Origin: Chrysomallon squamiferum
Taxonomy: Eukaryota > Mollusca > Gastropoda > Neomphalida > Peltospiridae
NCBI GenBank assembly: GCA_012295275.1
Contig: CM022668.1
Location: forward strand, 12,555,522-12,619,521
DNA: 64,000 nt
Direction: 5' to 3'
Shown: positions 23,284 through 37,224 of the stretch, piece by piece
Layout: every line of letters begins with the position of its first letter
Numbering within the stretch: position 1 is the stretch's first letter
Notes under the pieces: generated by a model
The model's input: the letters and a program-made list of their open reading frames with translations, nothing else
Database searches by the model: none
What the model was told of the DNA's origin: nothing
Translations under genes and position numbers: made by a program

Positions 23284-26200
23284 ATGGGGAAGGGAAGCCA
23301 AGGAATGGTGAACGGGATTGAGAAGGAGATTAAAACATTTACTCGGGAGGATGTAAAGAAACATGACCAGAGGGACGACAAGTGGATCGTGATCCAGGGA
23401 GAGGTTTATGACATAACTAAGTGGGCTCGAAGACATCCAGGTGGAAGCAGACTCATCAGCCACTTCGCTGGGCAGGATGCCACAGTAAGTAAAAATACTG
23501 GTAGTTTGTTAATGTCCTCTGATGAGAATTGAACCAGGATACCCTGTATGAGAGTCCAGTATTCTAACTTAGAGAGGTAGAAAGGATATTATATAAAACA
23601 GATACTTCTATCCTTCCAACATAGATATGTATATAAATATAACTCTGTCCATTCTTACATATACATATCCATCCACCCTTTTGCATGCACGCACACACAA
23701 CACACACACTCAGAGTAATGTAAATGCTGATTATTTTAAATCAAGTAATTAATGATCATGCTTATGAAAGAATGTGATATATGTACAGTCTATGGGAAGG
23801 TATATATAAAAGAGCCCTTACTGCTAATTACTAAAAATAGTCCATAGAATGGCAATGGCACAATTCTTTCATGCTCTCTCTCTCTCTCACAGACATGCAT
23901 GCACACACACACACACACACACTCACAAAACTGACAAAAATCATTAATATTAAATCACACCATTCATTCTACTTTGTTCGTAATACATTTGGATCATTAT
24001 TCTTAATACATTAATGATTTATTTATTTCAGGATGCCTTTCGAGCTTTCCACAACAACCTGACTGCAGTCAGCAAGTACCTGAAACCCATACATGTAGGA
24101 ACTCTACCTGAGTCAGAGCAGAATGACAGCGAACTGCAGAAAGATTTCAGAGAGCTGAGAAAAACAGCAGAACAAATGGTGAGAGATGTTAATGTTAATT
24201 ACACAGATGTCTGATTCTCCTCTTCATAAATTAATGTAGCTTTTTGTAAATGCTTTTTTCATTAATTCTTGCCTTGAATGAAGATATAAAATTAATTCAT
24301 TTTCTTTAGTGTTGTCCCTAAATAATAATAATAATGGTAACAGTAGTAGTAATAATAATAATAATAGTAATAATAAAAATAATAATGATGGTAATAGTAA
24401 TAAAAATAAAAAAAATAAAAGTAATAACTAATAATAATAATAATAAAAGTAATAATAAAAGTAATAATAAAAATAAAAGTAATAATAACTAATAATAATA
24501 AAAGTAATAATAAAAGTAATAATAAAAATAAAAGTAATAATAACTAATAATAATATTAGTGATAATAGTAATAACAACAGTAATAATAATAATAACAAAA
24601 GTAATAATAATAGACAGCTATGGACTAGAGAAGCAAAGAGGTAATTAAATCTCATATTATGAGGCAGCCCACAAAAACTGGCCATGTTTCACATCAGTGA
24701 AAATAAACAACAGAAAATCAATTCTGATAAATTAGTCTTTTAAAAAAAAAACCCCAAAACCCCCAAAACCTTTTTATCTTTCATTTTCTCTTGTTTTTGT
24801 TTTGTTTCCCAGGGCCTCTTCAAACCAAACCCACTGTTTTTTGCAATGCATCTTGGTCACATTTTGCTGCTGGAGGTTATGGCGTACCTCATCCTTCGGT
24901 ACTTCGGAACAGGCTGGTTGCAGCTCTGTCTCTCCATGGCTTGTTTTGTTGTAGTAGAGGTAATGTACAATATGTTTGTGTATTACACGGGTTTGTGGTT
25001 AATAACAAAGGGGCATTCTCTGTATGTTGAATATATTTGATATGTTTGTAATAGATATTTTTTTTTTTTTTTTTTTTTACCTATGTTACATAGGTTGGTG
25101 GTTTACAGCTGCATAAAATGTCACTGTTTTGTTTGGATATGTTTCATGTGTTTGTAGTAGTAATGGATTTTTTTTCATACACTACATGTTTGAAAATGTT
25201 TTGAAATGTTTGTGTTAATTGTCCTTGATATAGTTAGAGCTATATACATCATGGATTGTCAGATACATTTGCAATAGTCATTATTATTATTTTTGCAATT
25301 GTTATAGTTATTATTATCATCATAGCCACTATTTATTATTATCATCATTAATTTGTTCATGTTATAATTATAATTATTGTCATCATTTTTGTGTTTCAGC
25401 ATTTTTATTAGTTAAATTTTAAAAATCTTTTATGATGTAGGTGACAATAAATTAATGTGACAGCTTAAATTATTTTATTTTTGAACCTCTATAAGTCTAT
25501 TCAACCTTTTTTTCATGATGGTTAAAATGAAAAATATATAAAGAAAAGAAAGGGGAAAAGGGCTGGGAAAATATTTACATTTCAGAACTTTCTGTTGTCC
25601 ATACTTAATCAACTCTAATATTATTATATTATTAGATCCATAATTTCTTTAATATTTATACTTGATAATAAGATTGAAAACTGTCATGGATGGACCATCT
25701 AAACTAAAAGTACTTAATGAGAATCAAGCGCATTTTATTATTGACAATTCAAGATAGCTATGCAACTTCAAAGCTTGTAAACTAATTATGTGATTGACAA
25801 TTTAAAATAAATATAACAGATATTAACATCAGGGGATCCAGGCTACAGATAACTGAAGTTTTGTTGAATATCTACAGAAGTTAGTGGGAGACACTAATTT
25901 CGTATCCAGGTTATTCAGAATCGTGTACACTGACACATTTTGAATTACAAACAGCTTAATCGTGTTGATGTTGGAGTTGTAGCTGATGTAGTAGAGTAAA
26001 CAAGGACACAAGCCTTGTGTGTGTGTGTGACCCCTTTGTAAATAGATTTAAATTTATTTGTTTAAATGTTTTTATTGCAGAAGCATGTTGATTTTTTTTT
26101 TTTTTTCAATTAATCTGCATGCCTTATGTACATATATATATAATCATTAATTAATATATGATATAGAGAAATGTAGTTTGATTTCCACTGAACAAAATTC

Positions 26201-29200
26201 TCTGAATTTCTGATATTTAATAAAAATGTATTCCAACTATTTTATTGTATAAAAATAAATAAAGGAGCAGAATTATGTTTATTGAAAGTAATTTAGACCC
26301 AGGATTTACATGTATTGAAATTATTTAGACCCTTTATTTTCTGTATTGAAATGAATTTAGACCCTTTAATTCTGTATTTATATGCATTGAAATATATTTA
26401 GACCCAGTATTTTCTGAATTGAAATATAGTTAGACCCAGTATTTTCTGTATTGAAATGTATTTTGACTGTATTTATATTTACTAAAATTAAATTATACTC
26501 TTTATGTGCATGCATTGAAATGAAATTAGACTCACAATTTACATAAAATGAAGTTAGTTAGACCCTGTTTTTATGTGTGAAACTGCCCTTGTTAGTCTTG
26601 TTGTTTTTAAAATGTGTGGATATTTAATTATTAATTTATCTTTTTCTTTAATATGTATATAGATATATATATATATATATATATATCATTTTTGTTTTTT
26701 CTTTGTCACTGCTTATTTTTTCTAGGCACAAACTGCCTGGATTCAGCATGATTTTGGTCATCTTTCCACTTTTAGTAATTTATTTAGTAGCAAACTGGAT
26801 CATCTTCTCCATTATTTTGCAATGGGATTCATTGAGGTAAACTGCAGTGCGTGGTGCTGGCTGTTTGTTTGTTAGTCTGTGCATGCTGCACTGTTTTACT
26901 TAGTCATGTCTTTACCAGAAGTGACAGGATTCGGTTTATTTCAGTTATCTTGCTTGTTAAAGCTTGATTTTAAAACTAATTGTATTACATATTTTAAAAG
27001 TTACTTGTACGCTTTAATGTAGAAGTAACTGATTTTTGAATTTTAATTTTTTTTTTTTTTTTTTTTTTTAGAATTATGCATACATTAATTCATTTTTTTT
27101 TTTCATTTAATATTCATTAAACATTTAACAAACAAAAATATATATATATATATATATAGTTGTCAATTCAAAAGCATTTTAATTGTAAAACCAAAATTGC
27201 TCTGTAAAGTATTTTAGTTGTATTATGGCTACTACTGCTGCTACTGTTGGTATTATTATTTGTAATACTAGTAGTAGTTGTAATAGTAGTTTATATTTTT
27301 ATTATTTACTTATTTATTTTATTTAAGTTTTAAATCCTGTAATATAATTTTTTTTATTTTTTTTTTTTTTTTTTAATTTTTTTTTCTTATGGTCATTAAA
27401 ATACAGATTTATTCTTAAAATGATTCAGAAGTTTTAGTTACTTATAAAAATAAACACAAATTTTACAATATGAAAAAAGCTATGAACCAAACGATAATGA
27501 AAATTATGCCACAACAAATAATCAGAATCCTGTCATTTCTGGTTCGCAAATGCATGCATTTTCTGGACAGATTTTCTTCTTTTTGTTTTTAGGAAAGTTT
27601 CACAAAATAATAGAGAAAAATATGGTTTATATTTAGATAGATTCCACTTGGGAGCCATTGCTTTATAAAGTTTCATTCTTTTGTTTTTGGTTTTATCTGT
27701 AAACCTTTATTCAGGGATAACCAAATTTAGATGGCTGGGTTTATGCTTGATAATTTTATATTACCCACATATATGAAAACAGTACTAAAATTGATTCCTG
27801 AAATTAGACCAATTTTCTTTAAAAAAAAAAACAATAAGCATTAAAGAACTGTTATTGTTTTTCAAAAATAAATGTCTAAAAACAATTTTTAAAGAAGTAC
27901 ATTCAAGGATTTTAATTTGAGAATATCATTCTTGAAGAGGAATTTAAATTATGTAACTTTGAAACAATAAAACAATCCCTAAATAAATAAATTCATTAAA
28001 ATTAAAAACCCAAATAATAAAATAAAAAATAAAAAATAAAAACGTGAAAAAAAACTGATAAACAATGGTTATTCATCTGGAAATACTGTTCATTATCATT
28101 ATTATTACATTAATAAAATATTGTGAAACTTTACGAGCACATTTAAATTTTTATCCCAATGCACCCCATGCTTGTGAATGCGCTAAAGTTGGCACGCAAT
28201 CAAGCTGGTTTGTTTTCCTAATTCAAAATTTCTGCTGAATTTTTTTTCCTTAAACTTCTCACATTAAGATTTTTTAAAAGCTTACATTCAGGATAGCTAT
28301 TTGCAAATTAAATTGTTACTTTTCAAAATGTATAAGTGATAAAAATAGGATGGGTTGGTCACTGATGGGAAATGGAATATTTTTTATTTTTTCATTTTCC
28401 TTCGTAAAGAAATAGACCAAAATACAACTGTAGAAATGATACCTGAATTTTCAGTTCCAATAACACTAGAAACAAATAATGCAAAAACCAGATATTTAAT
28501 AAAAAAAAAAAAAAAAAAAAAAAAATAAAATCTGAAACCACTAGCCTTTTATTTATATTTGATACTTTAAAAAAAAAAAAAAAAAAAAATCTCTTTAGTA
28601 CTGTGCATTCTTCAGTTGTTGAAGAAAATTTAAATTACAAACAAAGAAGAGAGAAATCAAAACTGAATCTAAATTAATGTTAGACACCGTATCTTTAAAA
28701 GATTAACCCTCAAATTTGATTTTCTTACTATTTTGCTATTTATATATATTTTTTATATTTTTTATATTCTGCATGTTTTCAACTCAATCAGAAGACAACC
28801 ATCATGGCTTTTATTTGATGATCGTGGTTCAGCAGTTGATAGAAATAAATGGTTGCCATAATAACTTGTCCCCAACCATTGTGATATTTATTTTTATGTT
28901 GCATGCATATATTCATTTTAGGTTTTTTTTTTTTCTCATTTTTTTTCTTTCTTTTTTTTACCTTTTTGTCATAAGTTCATCCAATTTGCATTCATGCTGT
29001 GAAGAAAAAGGGACTGTTTATTTTTCGGAAGAAAAAAGTTTTTGGAATGGTGGTGTTTTTTTTTATATATATATATTTACTATTTATTTATTATCATCTC
29101 ATTCAGTCATTCATAAATCCATCAAATTTGTTAGGCAGTGAAGAAGTCAACCTTCGTTGTTGTTGTTTTTTTTCAGAAGAAAAACAAAACTTTGAAGAAT

Positions 29201-31025
29201 TGCATTTTTAAACATTCACATCTCTTCTCTTTTCCATCCTTCATAAATCCATCGAATTTGTATGCAGGGAAGAAATCAGTCATTGTTTTACAAGATACCT
29301 GAAACAGTGCCTTCTCTATTTATTATTCTTATTTATTCTTTCATGAAACCCAAATGCAGTGAACCATGAAGGTCATAAACCTAATCAAAGGCATCACAAA
29401 TGCATCCACTTCTTTACCCTTTACAGAAAAGAAAAGAAAAGAAAAAAAAGGAAAGGAAACTGGATTGATCATCAGAAATGATGACAAGGTTTTTGAAGAA
29501 ACGACCATTTCGGCCATCTTTGTTCCCGACTGTAACAAAATATTTCTTATAATTTGAAATTGTTCCCCTTATACTTACAGGGTCAGGTCGGATGGATTCA
29601 ACATGACTTTGGCCATTTATCAGTTTTCCCTAAATCTTACATGGATCATTTCTTTCACTACTTCACTGTCGGATTCATAAAGGTAACGTTTTAGTGTCTA
29701 CAGGAGCAAAAAAAAACAAAAAAAATTAAACTATGTAAAAAATTAAAAAAAAAAAAATTAAAAATTAAGAAATCTTTTTTAGAAAAATTTAAAAAAGATG
29801 ATAAATGTTTTTTTATAAATTTAAAAAAAAAAAATTGAAATTTAAATAGAAAAAGGAAAATAGTTTAAAAAATAAAGATTAATAGATAAATAATAAATAC
29901 AATTTATAATTTAAAAAAATAGAAAAAGAAGATAAATAAAAATAATTATAATTTAAAAATTTAAAAATTAAATGGAAAAGTATGCTATATTTAGAATTCC
30001 CCCCATTAACAACAATAATATAGCCAAACTGCATGTGTAGTTTGCAGTAGAAAATATTTTAACCTATTCGATATATTTAGTACATTTACTAATTTTATGT
30101 AATCACTGTACAGCATTTAGTTGTAGTGTAAATTAACATTAAATTTGTAATCCCTTGAATAAGCAGATAATTAGCATATATCTCAGTTGTTTTTGGCTAT
30201 AATATTTTAGTTAATAGGAAATATCTGTTATAATTAACTAGAAATTAGCTTAAAATAAATTCAGTTAAAATTAAGTTAAACTATAGTTATACTTGAGACT
30301 TAACTTACAATACGGTTTTGACGAAATTGAAATAAAATTAGTTAAAATGAACTTAAAATTTAGTTATGTTTAATATAAAATACAATGAGATTTAATCAGT
30401 TAAAGTAAAATTAGTTTCAAAATACAATAATTATTGTGTGTTTTCTAAGGTGTCAGTTTTAATGGGTTTTTTCAATACGAAAAATATCTGAGCAAATTTT
30501 TCTTTTTTGTTTCAATGTTTTGTAATTATAATTTTTCGTCTAACTGAAAAATATTACATTGAGTTATTGATTTAATTAGCTTATTTACATGATTTATTGA
30601 TTTGTTGTCAATTAATTTAATTATTAAAAGTTTTGTTTTTTATCGGTACACTGACTGATTTTTAAAATCCGTTTACAATATTCAACTCAGCACATATTTC
30701 CTGTCATTCCCTTTAAAACTAAGGCACCTGTGGGCACACAGAAGCACAGTTTTACCCAGTACATTCTGCTTCATGCTTGATTCTAAATGCTTTGCTTTGC
30801 ATAAACTGGGCACATGTTATTAAGAATAAACATTATAATAACCCTGGTGATGTGTATTAACATTGTTATTAACCTGGTGTAATATGTAAAACATGTGACT
30901 ATGAAAGGTTTATTAATTTGTATGAATATGTTTATGTGTATAATTTATAATTGGAAGTATTTAAGAAAAGGTGTATAAATAATAATATACAGCTTGTGAT
31001 ATGTGATATGCTGTATTTATAAATT

Positions 31026-31072
<47 letters not shown>

Positions 31073-32078
31073 CACACAGACACAGACACACCTAATATAA
31101 CAGTAATATATTATTATTGATATTTATTATTAATTTTATTATTTTTAGTTTTACCATTTAAATTTAAAGCAGATTTGTCACTTTTCTCAATTAATTTTGA
31201 TACTTCGTACTGGACAACAATTTCACACAGAGATAAACTAACTGACCTTTGTTTTAAAAATACAAACTGAACTTTTTGCAGAATTCATTGGCTTGAGGCC
31301 AGATTGTTTTCAGAATATATCAGAAAATGTGTAATATTTGAAACAATGATGATAATGGTGGTGATGTAGTCACCTTTGTTCAATGAGCTATTTAAAATAC
31401 TGCAGTTCTAGTTCTGTTTTACTTGCTTCAAAACATTTTACGTAAAATTAAAAAACAAAAACAAGATGCCCTAACCTGTTGTATTATCAGTAGATACAGT
31501 AAGTGGTTATAGTTTGATGAAGTATTCATTTGTGTGAGATTAGGCAGGTTTCTTCTCTTGAATTTCAGTACCAAGTGTTGTGGTGTGTATTAGATAATAA
31601 GGGTCTAACACCAGCATGTTTTTGTGTGTACATGTGAGCTAATAGATTAAGATTAATTGTTGGTCTGTGTTAGTGTGTGTGATTTTAATGGTTACTGTTT
31701 GATAAAGAATTTCAGCGTTGTCAGCTCAAGCAAATTTGTTTTTCTTGATTTGTCTTGAGTAGTTTAACTAAACATTTTGTTTGTGTAAATGTGAAATTCA
31801 GAAAATAACAATAGTTGTATCATGGTGGTGTGTAAGTGATTGTGTGCGATTTTAATGTGAATTTGTATTTGTCAGCATGATCTGTTGAGATAAAATGTTT
31901 TCTATACTTACATATTTAGGTCAAACTTTTATATATATTCATATTTTACAAACACCCCCCCCAGTATACATTTACAGGCACACAATCACAACACGCACAA
32001 ACTCGCACACACACTCCAAATCATACATAAGCACATGTTTACATGCTTAAATTGTAATATTTATTTATTTATTTTCAG

Positions 32079-32110
<32 letters not shown>

Positions 32111-34016
32111 ACAGACAGACACAGACACACAGCCACACACACCTGCACACAGTCATCCATTGTTCACCTGTTGGTACATTTTTCATTCCATCCAAAGCCC
32201 TATAACATATTGTTTATTATCCTTTCAATGGGAAGGTCCTTCATAAATTATTCCTTATTGCTAATTGATAAATGTAGCTTACTGAATAGTTGCAGTGGAT
32301 GTTCTTTCATTTAATTCGCAAACAAACAAACAAACAACAAAAACTTATTTTAAATGTAATTTTTTTTTTTTTACTATATTACGAAAATCTTCAGATATTT
32401 ATCAGGAGTTTATGAGTCAGATGATTCTAGTAATAGCATTTCTTGACCTACTGACCTATTTGTTGAATCGGGCTTTTACTTCCTGACTGCAATTGCTGCA
32501 ACCATGCAGACGATTTCATGACTTTTTTCTTTATTCACAGCTCATTAATATTTATGAGCTAATTTTACACAGTCAACATTAAGCATGAGCTTCATAAAAT
32601 TGCTTTTTGATGACATAAAAAAAAAAAAAAAAAAAATGATAAATTTTATCTGCAACAGCTGTTATCCTTGGTTTGACTTTTAATAAATAATTTATTGCCA
32701 GTTAATTAAACTGTTGACTGAATAATTAACTTTTAGATATTTTATAGGCGGGGAAACATTAATTTCATGGAAAATGAAATGATAATAAAAAAATAATAAA
32801 GTTAATGGATGGTACATACACAAACAGAATGGAAAGAATAATGGATTTAGTTTGTAATTGAATTTGGTTTGAAATGGTTTCTCCATTATTTGCGTTGAAC
32901 AGGAAAATGTGGTAAACAGGTTTATCAGTTATCATCTGGATTAATACATTCACAATAAAAGATTTGCTTTAAAGTCTGTAGATTTTTCAGAGGTGTCTGA
33001 AGTTCAGAATTAACCTCTTACATTACATAACAGCAGAAAGGCTTTTAATCCAGTATCCAAAGAGTCAGAGTACAATGTTTTGTACCCAGGTTGTTCAGTT
33101 TGTAAAGCTTTGACTGGTTAAAATAAATTAAAAGGACATCCTTTATTTCACTGCAGCTTAGACTTGGGATATTGCTACTGTGTGTTTGGCCAGTCTAAGG
33201 GTTAAATTTATAACAGGATCTAAGATGAGGTAGATACATCATCAATGAATAGTATATATCTAGTATGAGATGTAGCAACAATCTAGATGTAATACATGTT
33301 GTTTTTTAATGTAACAGTATAACATATAGACCTTATACAGTAAAGAAAAACAATCTGTAAAATGACATTACACCATATACAAAATAGCACACAAGCCACA
33401 TAAAATAAACAAAATAACACACAGACCATATATAATATTCAGAATAATACACAAACCATATACACTATACAAAACAACACCATATGCAATATGCAAAACA
33501 ACATCAGACCATATGCAATATATAATATAACAGACCTTGTACAATATAATCTGTAAATAACATGAAGTAAACAAAAGAGCACACGAGAATATTCTAGACA
33601 TCAATGTTACGCAATAACAAAAACATTTCGATCCTGATCTGACCTGACCTGACCTGGCCTGACATAATATCAGTAATAAATAAATATAACTGGGTGACTT
33701 TCACCTTGGTGCAGAAGACCCATCATCACAAACTGTTGTGTTGATGATTTATAGCTTCTGCGTAGTTTAATTAGTGGAGTGATATCTGCGATAAACACGT
33801 CTTCAGATAACAGAACCAAGTTAAAGTCCTGTTTGTCGGACAGTTTGTGTGTACCTGTGTCTGTGTGCGTAGTTTCTAGAAGACTGATCATTGGTCAGGT
33901 GTTAACGATCCATGGATGTTAAATGTTGTACTAGTGTGAGAAATTAAATGGAGATAAAAAAAAATTTACGAATTCTTTATTTTTTATTTATTTATTTTTT
34001 ATGGGGTGTATTTATG

Positions 34017-34057
<41 letters not shown>

Positions 34058-35141
34058 TTTTAATAACAGTGGGTGTTTTGAATATTAAAAAATAACAATT
34101 TTTATAATATTTCTTAGTCTGGTTTATATATTTGTTTGTGTTTATAGTTTGGTGTATGTATGTGTGTGCATGTGTTTATGTAAGTATGTATGCGTGTTTG
34201 TATGTATGTATGTGTGTGTAAAATGTGTATGTAATGTGTGTGTGTGTGTGTCTGTGTGAATGAATGTGTGTATTATTATTGTATATTTGTACATATAGTT
34301 GTAACATGATACTCTATTGTTTTCTCTTGAGACAAAGTTCAATTATTGAAGTTTTATCACCGACCAAATAACCTATAATAAATGTGCCAAATCCTAGAGC
34401 TAAACGTGCAGAATATCATGAATAAACATCGATTCAAGTTGTATGAATGTGCTGTAAGTGAATGACTGAATATATTAGATATATATAGATAGATAGATAG
34501 ATGTTATTCATATTGTCGATGAATCACTTGTTTGCATAATACACAAACTATCTGTATGTATATAGGTTCTGTGTGTGTGTGTGTGTGTGTGTGTATGTTT
34601 GTGTGTGTGTGTGTGTGTTTGTGTGAGTGTGTGTGTGTGTGTTGGTTGATTAGTGTGTTAATGTGTTTTACTATTTGTGTGTTTTTTCTCTATGTATGTG
34701 CATGCATGCCTGCATTACACTTTGTTTGGGATCTAAAGGTGTTTTACTATTAAAAAATTTTTTTTTTTTAAATTATATCTTGGGGAAAGTATTACATTTG
34801 ATTAAGTTTTACAAAAGCTGTAATGTAAGTACTTAGAGGCAGCATTCATTAAAAAGCACATAACACATTTATCATACTATCACGCATACACACCACATGC
34901 ACACATAAACATACGCATACAGAGATACACATACTTGCACATACAACATACATGCAGATAGACTTTGACTGATAAAGGGCCAAAGATAAGGTAATTAATT
35001 TACCAAACAAAAAAAACCTATAGTTGGCTATAACTAAGATATACTAATATTACACATCATTAATGTATGCATTTGTTTAGAATTTCTTTCTGTAAACAAT
35101 GAACACAGAAAACTTTCTATTGATAATTATATATATGTATG

Positions 35142-35176
<35 letters not shown>

Positions 35177-37192
35177 GTATGTATGTGTGTATGTATGTAT
35201 GTGTGTGTATGTGTGTGTATGTGTATATATATACATTTTAAATATTTCATTTGAAATGTGATGAACAATCCACAAAATTTTTAAAAATATTCTTTAAACC
35301 TTTGATTAACATATTCATGGAATTCATTGTTTTTTACCAGTTTTATGCTGCATCATTACTTTGGTATGTTGGAGCATTCTTACACATTTTATCAAGCTAA
35401 TGAATTCTGCAATTATATAACTGGACATAAAAAATTAAAACTGACATGAAAAAATAAAGTGACAAATCTGTTTGGAAGTAAATTGTTATGAATGATTGCT
35501 ACAGATTAAGGAATTTCATACTAGCAAATAACCTATATATATATATATATAATAGTGTCTGTGTGTACACACATGTATTTTATGTAACAGACACACACAT
35601 GCACTCATACACAGATACATATGTATAGCTACAATATAATGAAAATACATTATTAATGAAAATATTATAAATATTTTGAAACATAATTAAATTTAAATAA
35701 TTTGTTATAAATTAGTATAAACCTGAGGATTATTTTAACTAATATTTATTTATTGTTTCGACTGAGATGAAAGTACAATAATTCAAACTGAAAAATAATT
35801 TGTTTTAATGATTTTAAATTTGCAGGGTGCTTCTCCTTCATGGTGGAATCACATGCACTACCAACACCATGCCAAACCCAATGTGGTATGTACTGCCTTG
35901 TATTTAATTTACAGTTGGAATAATCTTGTTTGACATTTTATATTTGTTTCTTGTTAAATTATATTGATGTTTCAAGATGTTTTGTTTTGATTTTTAGGTG
36001 TTATTTTTATTTATTTATTTTTACTTAATAAATATATATATATATTTCTATTAAAACTCTTCTTTTTTCTGTTTGAAATGTAAAATATATTTTATTTTAT
36101 TTTATTTTATTACAATTTAACAGTTTTATTTTTCTTTTCTACAGAAAATGGATTGGTCAATTCTTATTATTATTACTGTTACTATGATTATTATTGTTGT
36201 TGTTGCTGCTGTTGTTTTTGTTTTTATTATAAAAAGTGTTTGATGACATTCATATGTTTCTTTGAAAATCTAGCATAAGTTTCAGTTTTCCTTTACATTA
36301 AGCATTTAAAAAAAAAAACACAAAAAAAAACACAAACTTTTTTTGGGGGATTTATTTTCAGATTGGGAAAGATCCTGATGTGAGGATAGAGAAGCTGTTT
36401 GTTGTTGGAAAAATAATGCCTGTTGAGGTAAAAATTTATTATTAAATAAAATGTTTGACAAAGAACAGTATGTTTTTTCTTTCTTGCCCATTATTTTCAA
36501 GCAATAAGATCAGTTTTATTTGTAATCTTTTCATGAAAATGGGCAATAAAATGTAAAAAAAATATTTTTTTCAATTTTTCAAACATTTATGATTCACGAA
36601 GGTTTGCTGCAAAATAAGTAATATATGAATATTATGAATATATTGGTGCCAGGAAATTTAGAGAATGAATTCAGTGTGTGATTTATGACAATCTGTTGAA
36701 AATTTAATTTAACTGAATATGTTAATACTAAAATATATATAAATTTTAAATATATTTTTATATAGGTTGTCGTATTTATTTTTAAACTAAAATATATATA
36801 AATAGAACCATTTTATTTATTTAGTTATCTCTTTAATTTGAGTAACATATTTTTTAAATGTAAAACTAATTTTATTTATTTTATTAGATTGCAAAAAGCA
36901 AATCAGGAGGAAGCATGCCGTACAACTGGCAACACAGATATTTCTTTATAAGTAAGATTTGTTTTTTTTTTTCTCATTTCTAATTACTATTCTTACTTCC
37001 TACGTAATTATTTTTATATGAATACAAGTTTCATAATAAAACTGACAACAGCACCAGTTAAATAAAGGATATTGAAATTTCACTGTTCATTCACCGTTTT
37101 ATATATATATATATATATGCTGCTGTAATACTGCATTGTTTATTTCAGGATCATTTAGCATTGTTTATCATTATATATTAAATGTTCTGTTA

Positions 37193-37224
<32 letters not shown>

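Noticed and set aside
23209-23463. - strand frames of 83-84 codons
   Set aside because: Antisense shadows of the first desaturase coding exon.
28716-29211. Frames of 141 and 70 codons between exons 4a and 4b
   Set aside because: Phe/Ile/Tyr-rich from T runs and the 120-bp repeat; no histidine box, so not a third alternative exon.
26726-29682. Idea that exons 4a and 4b belong to two tandem desaturase genes
   Set aside because: All other desaturase exons occur once, and both exons join in frame to the same neighbours.
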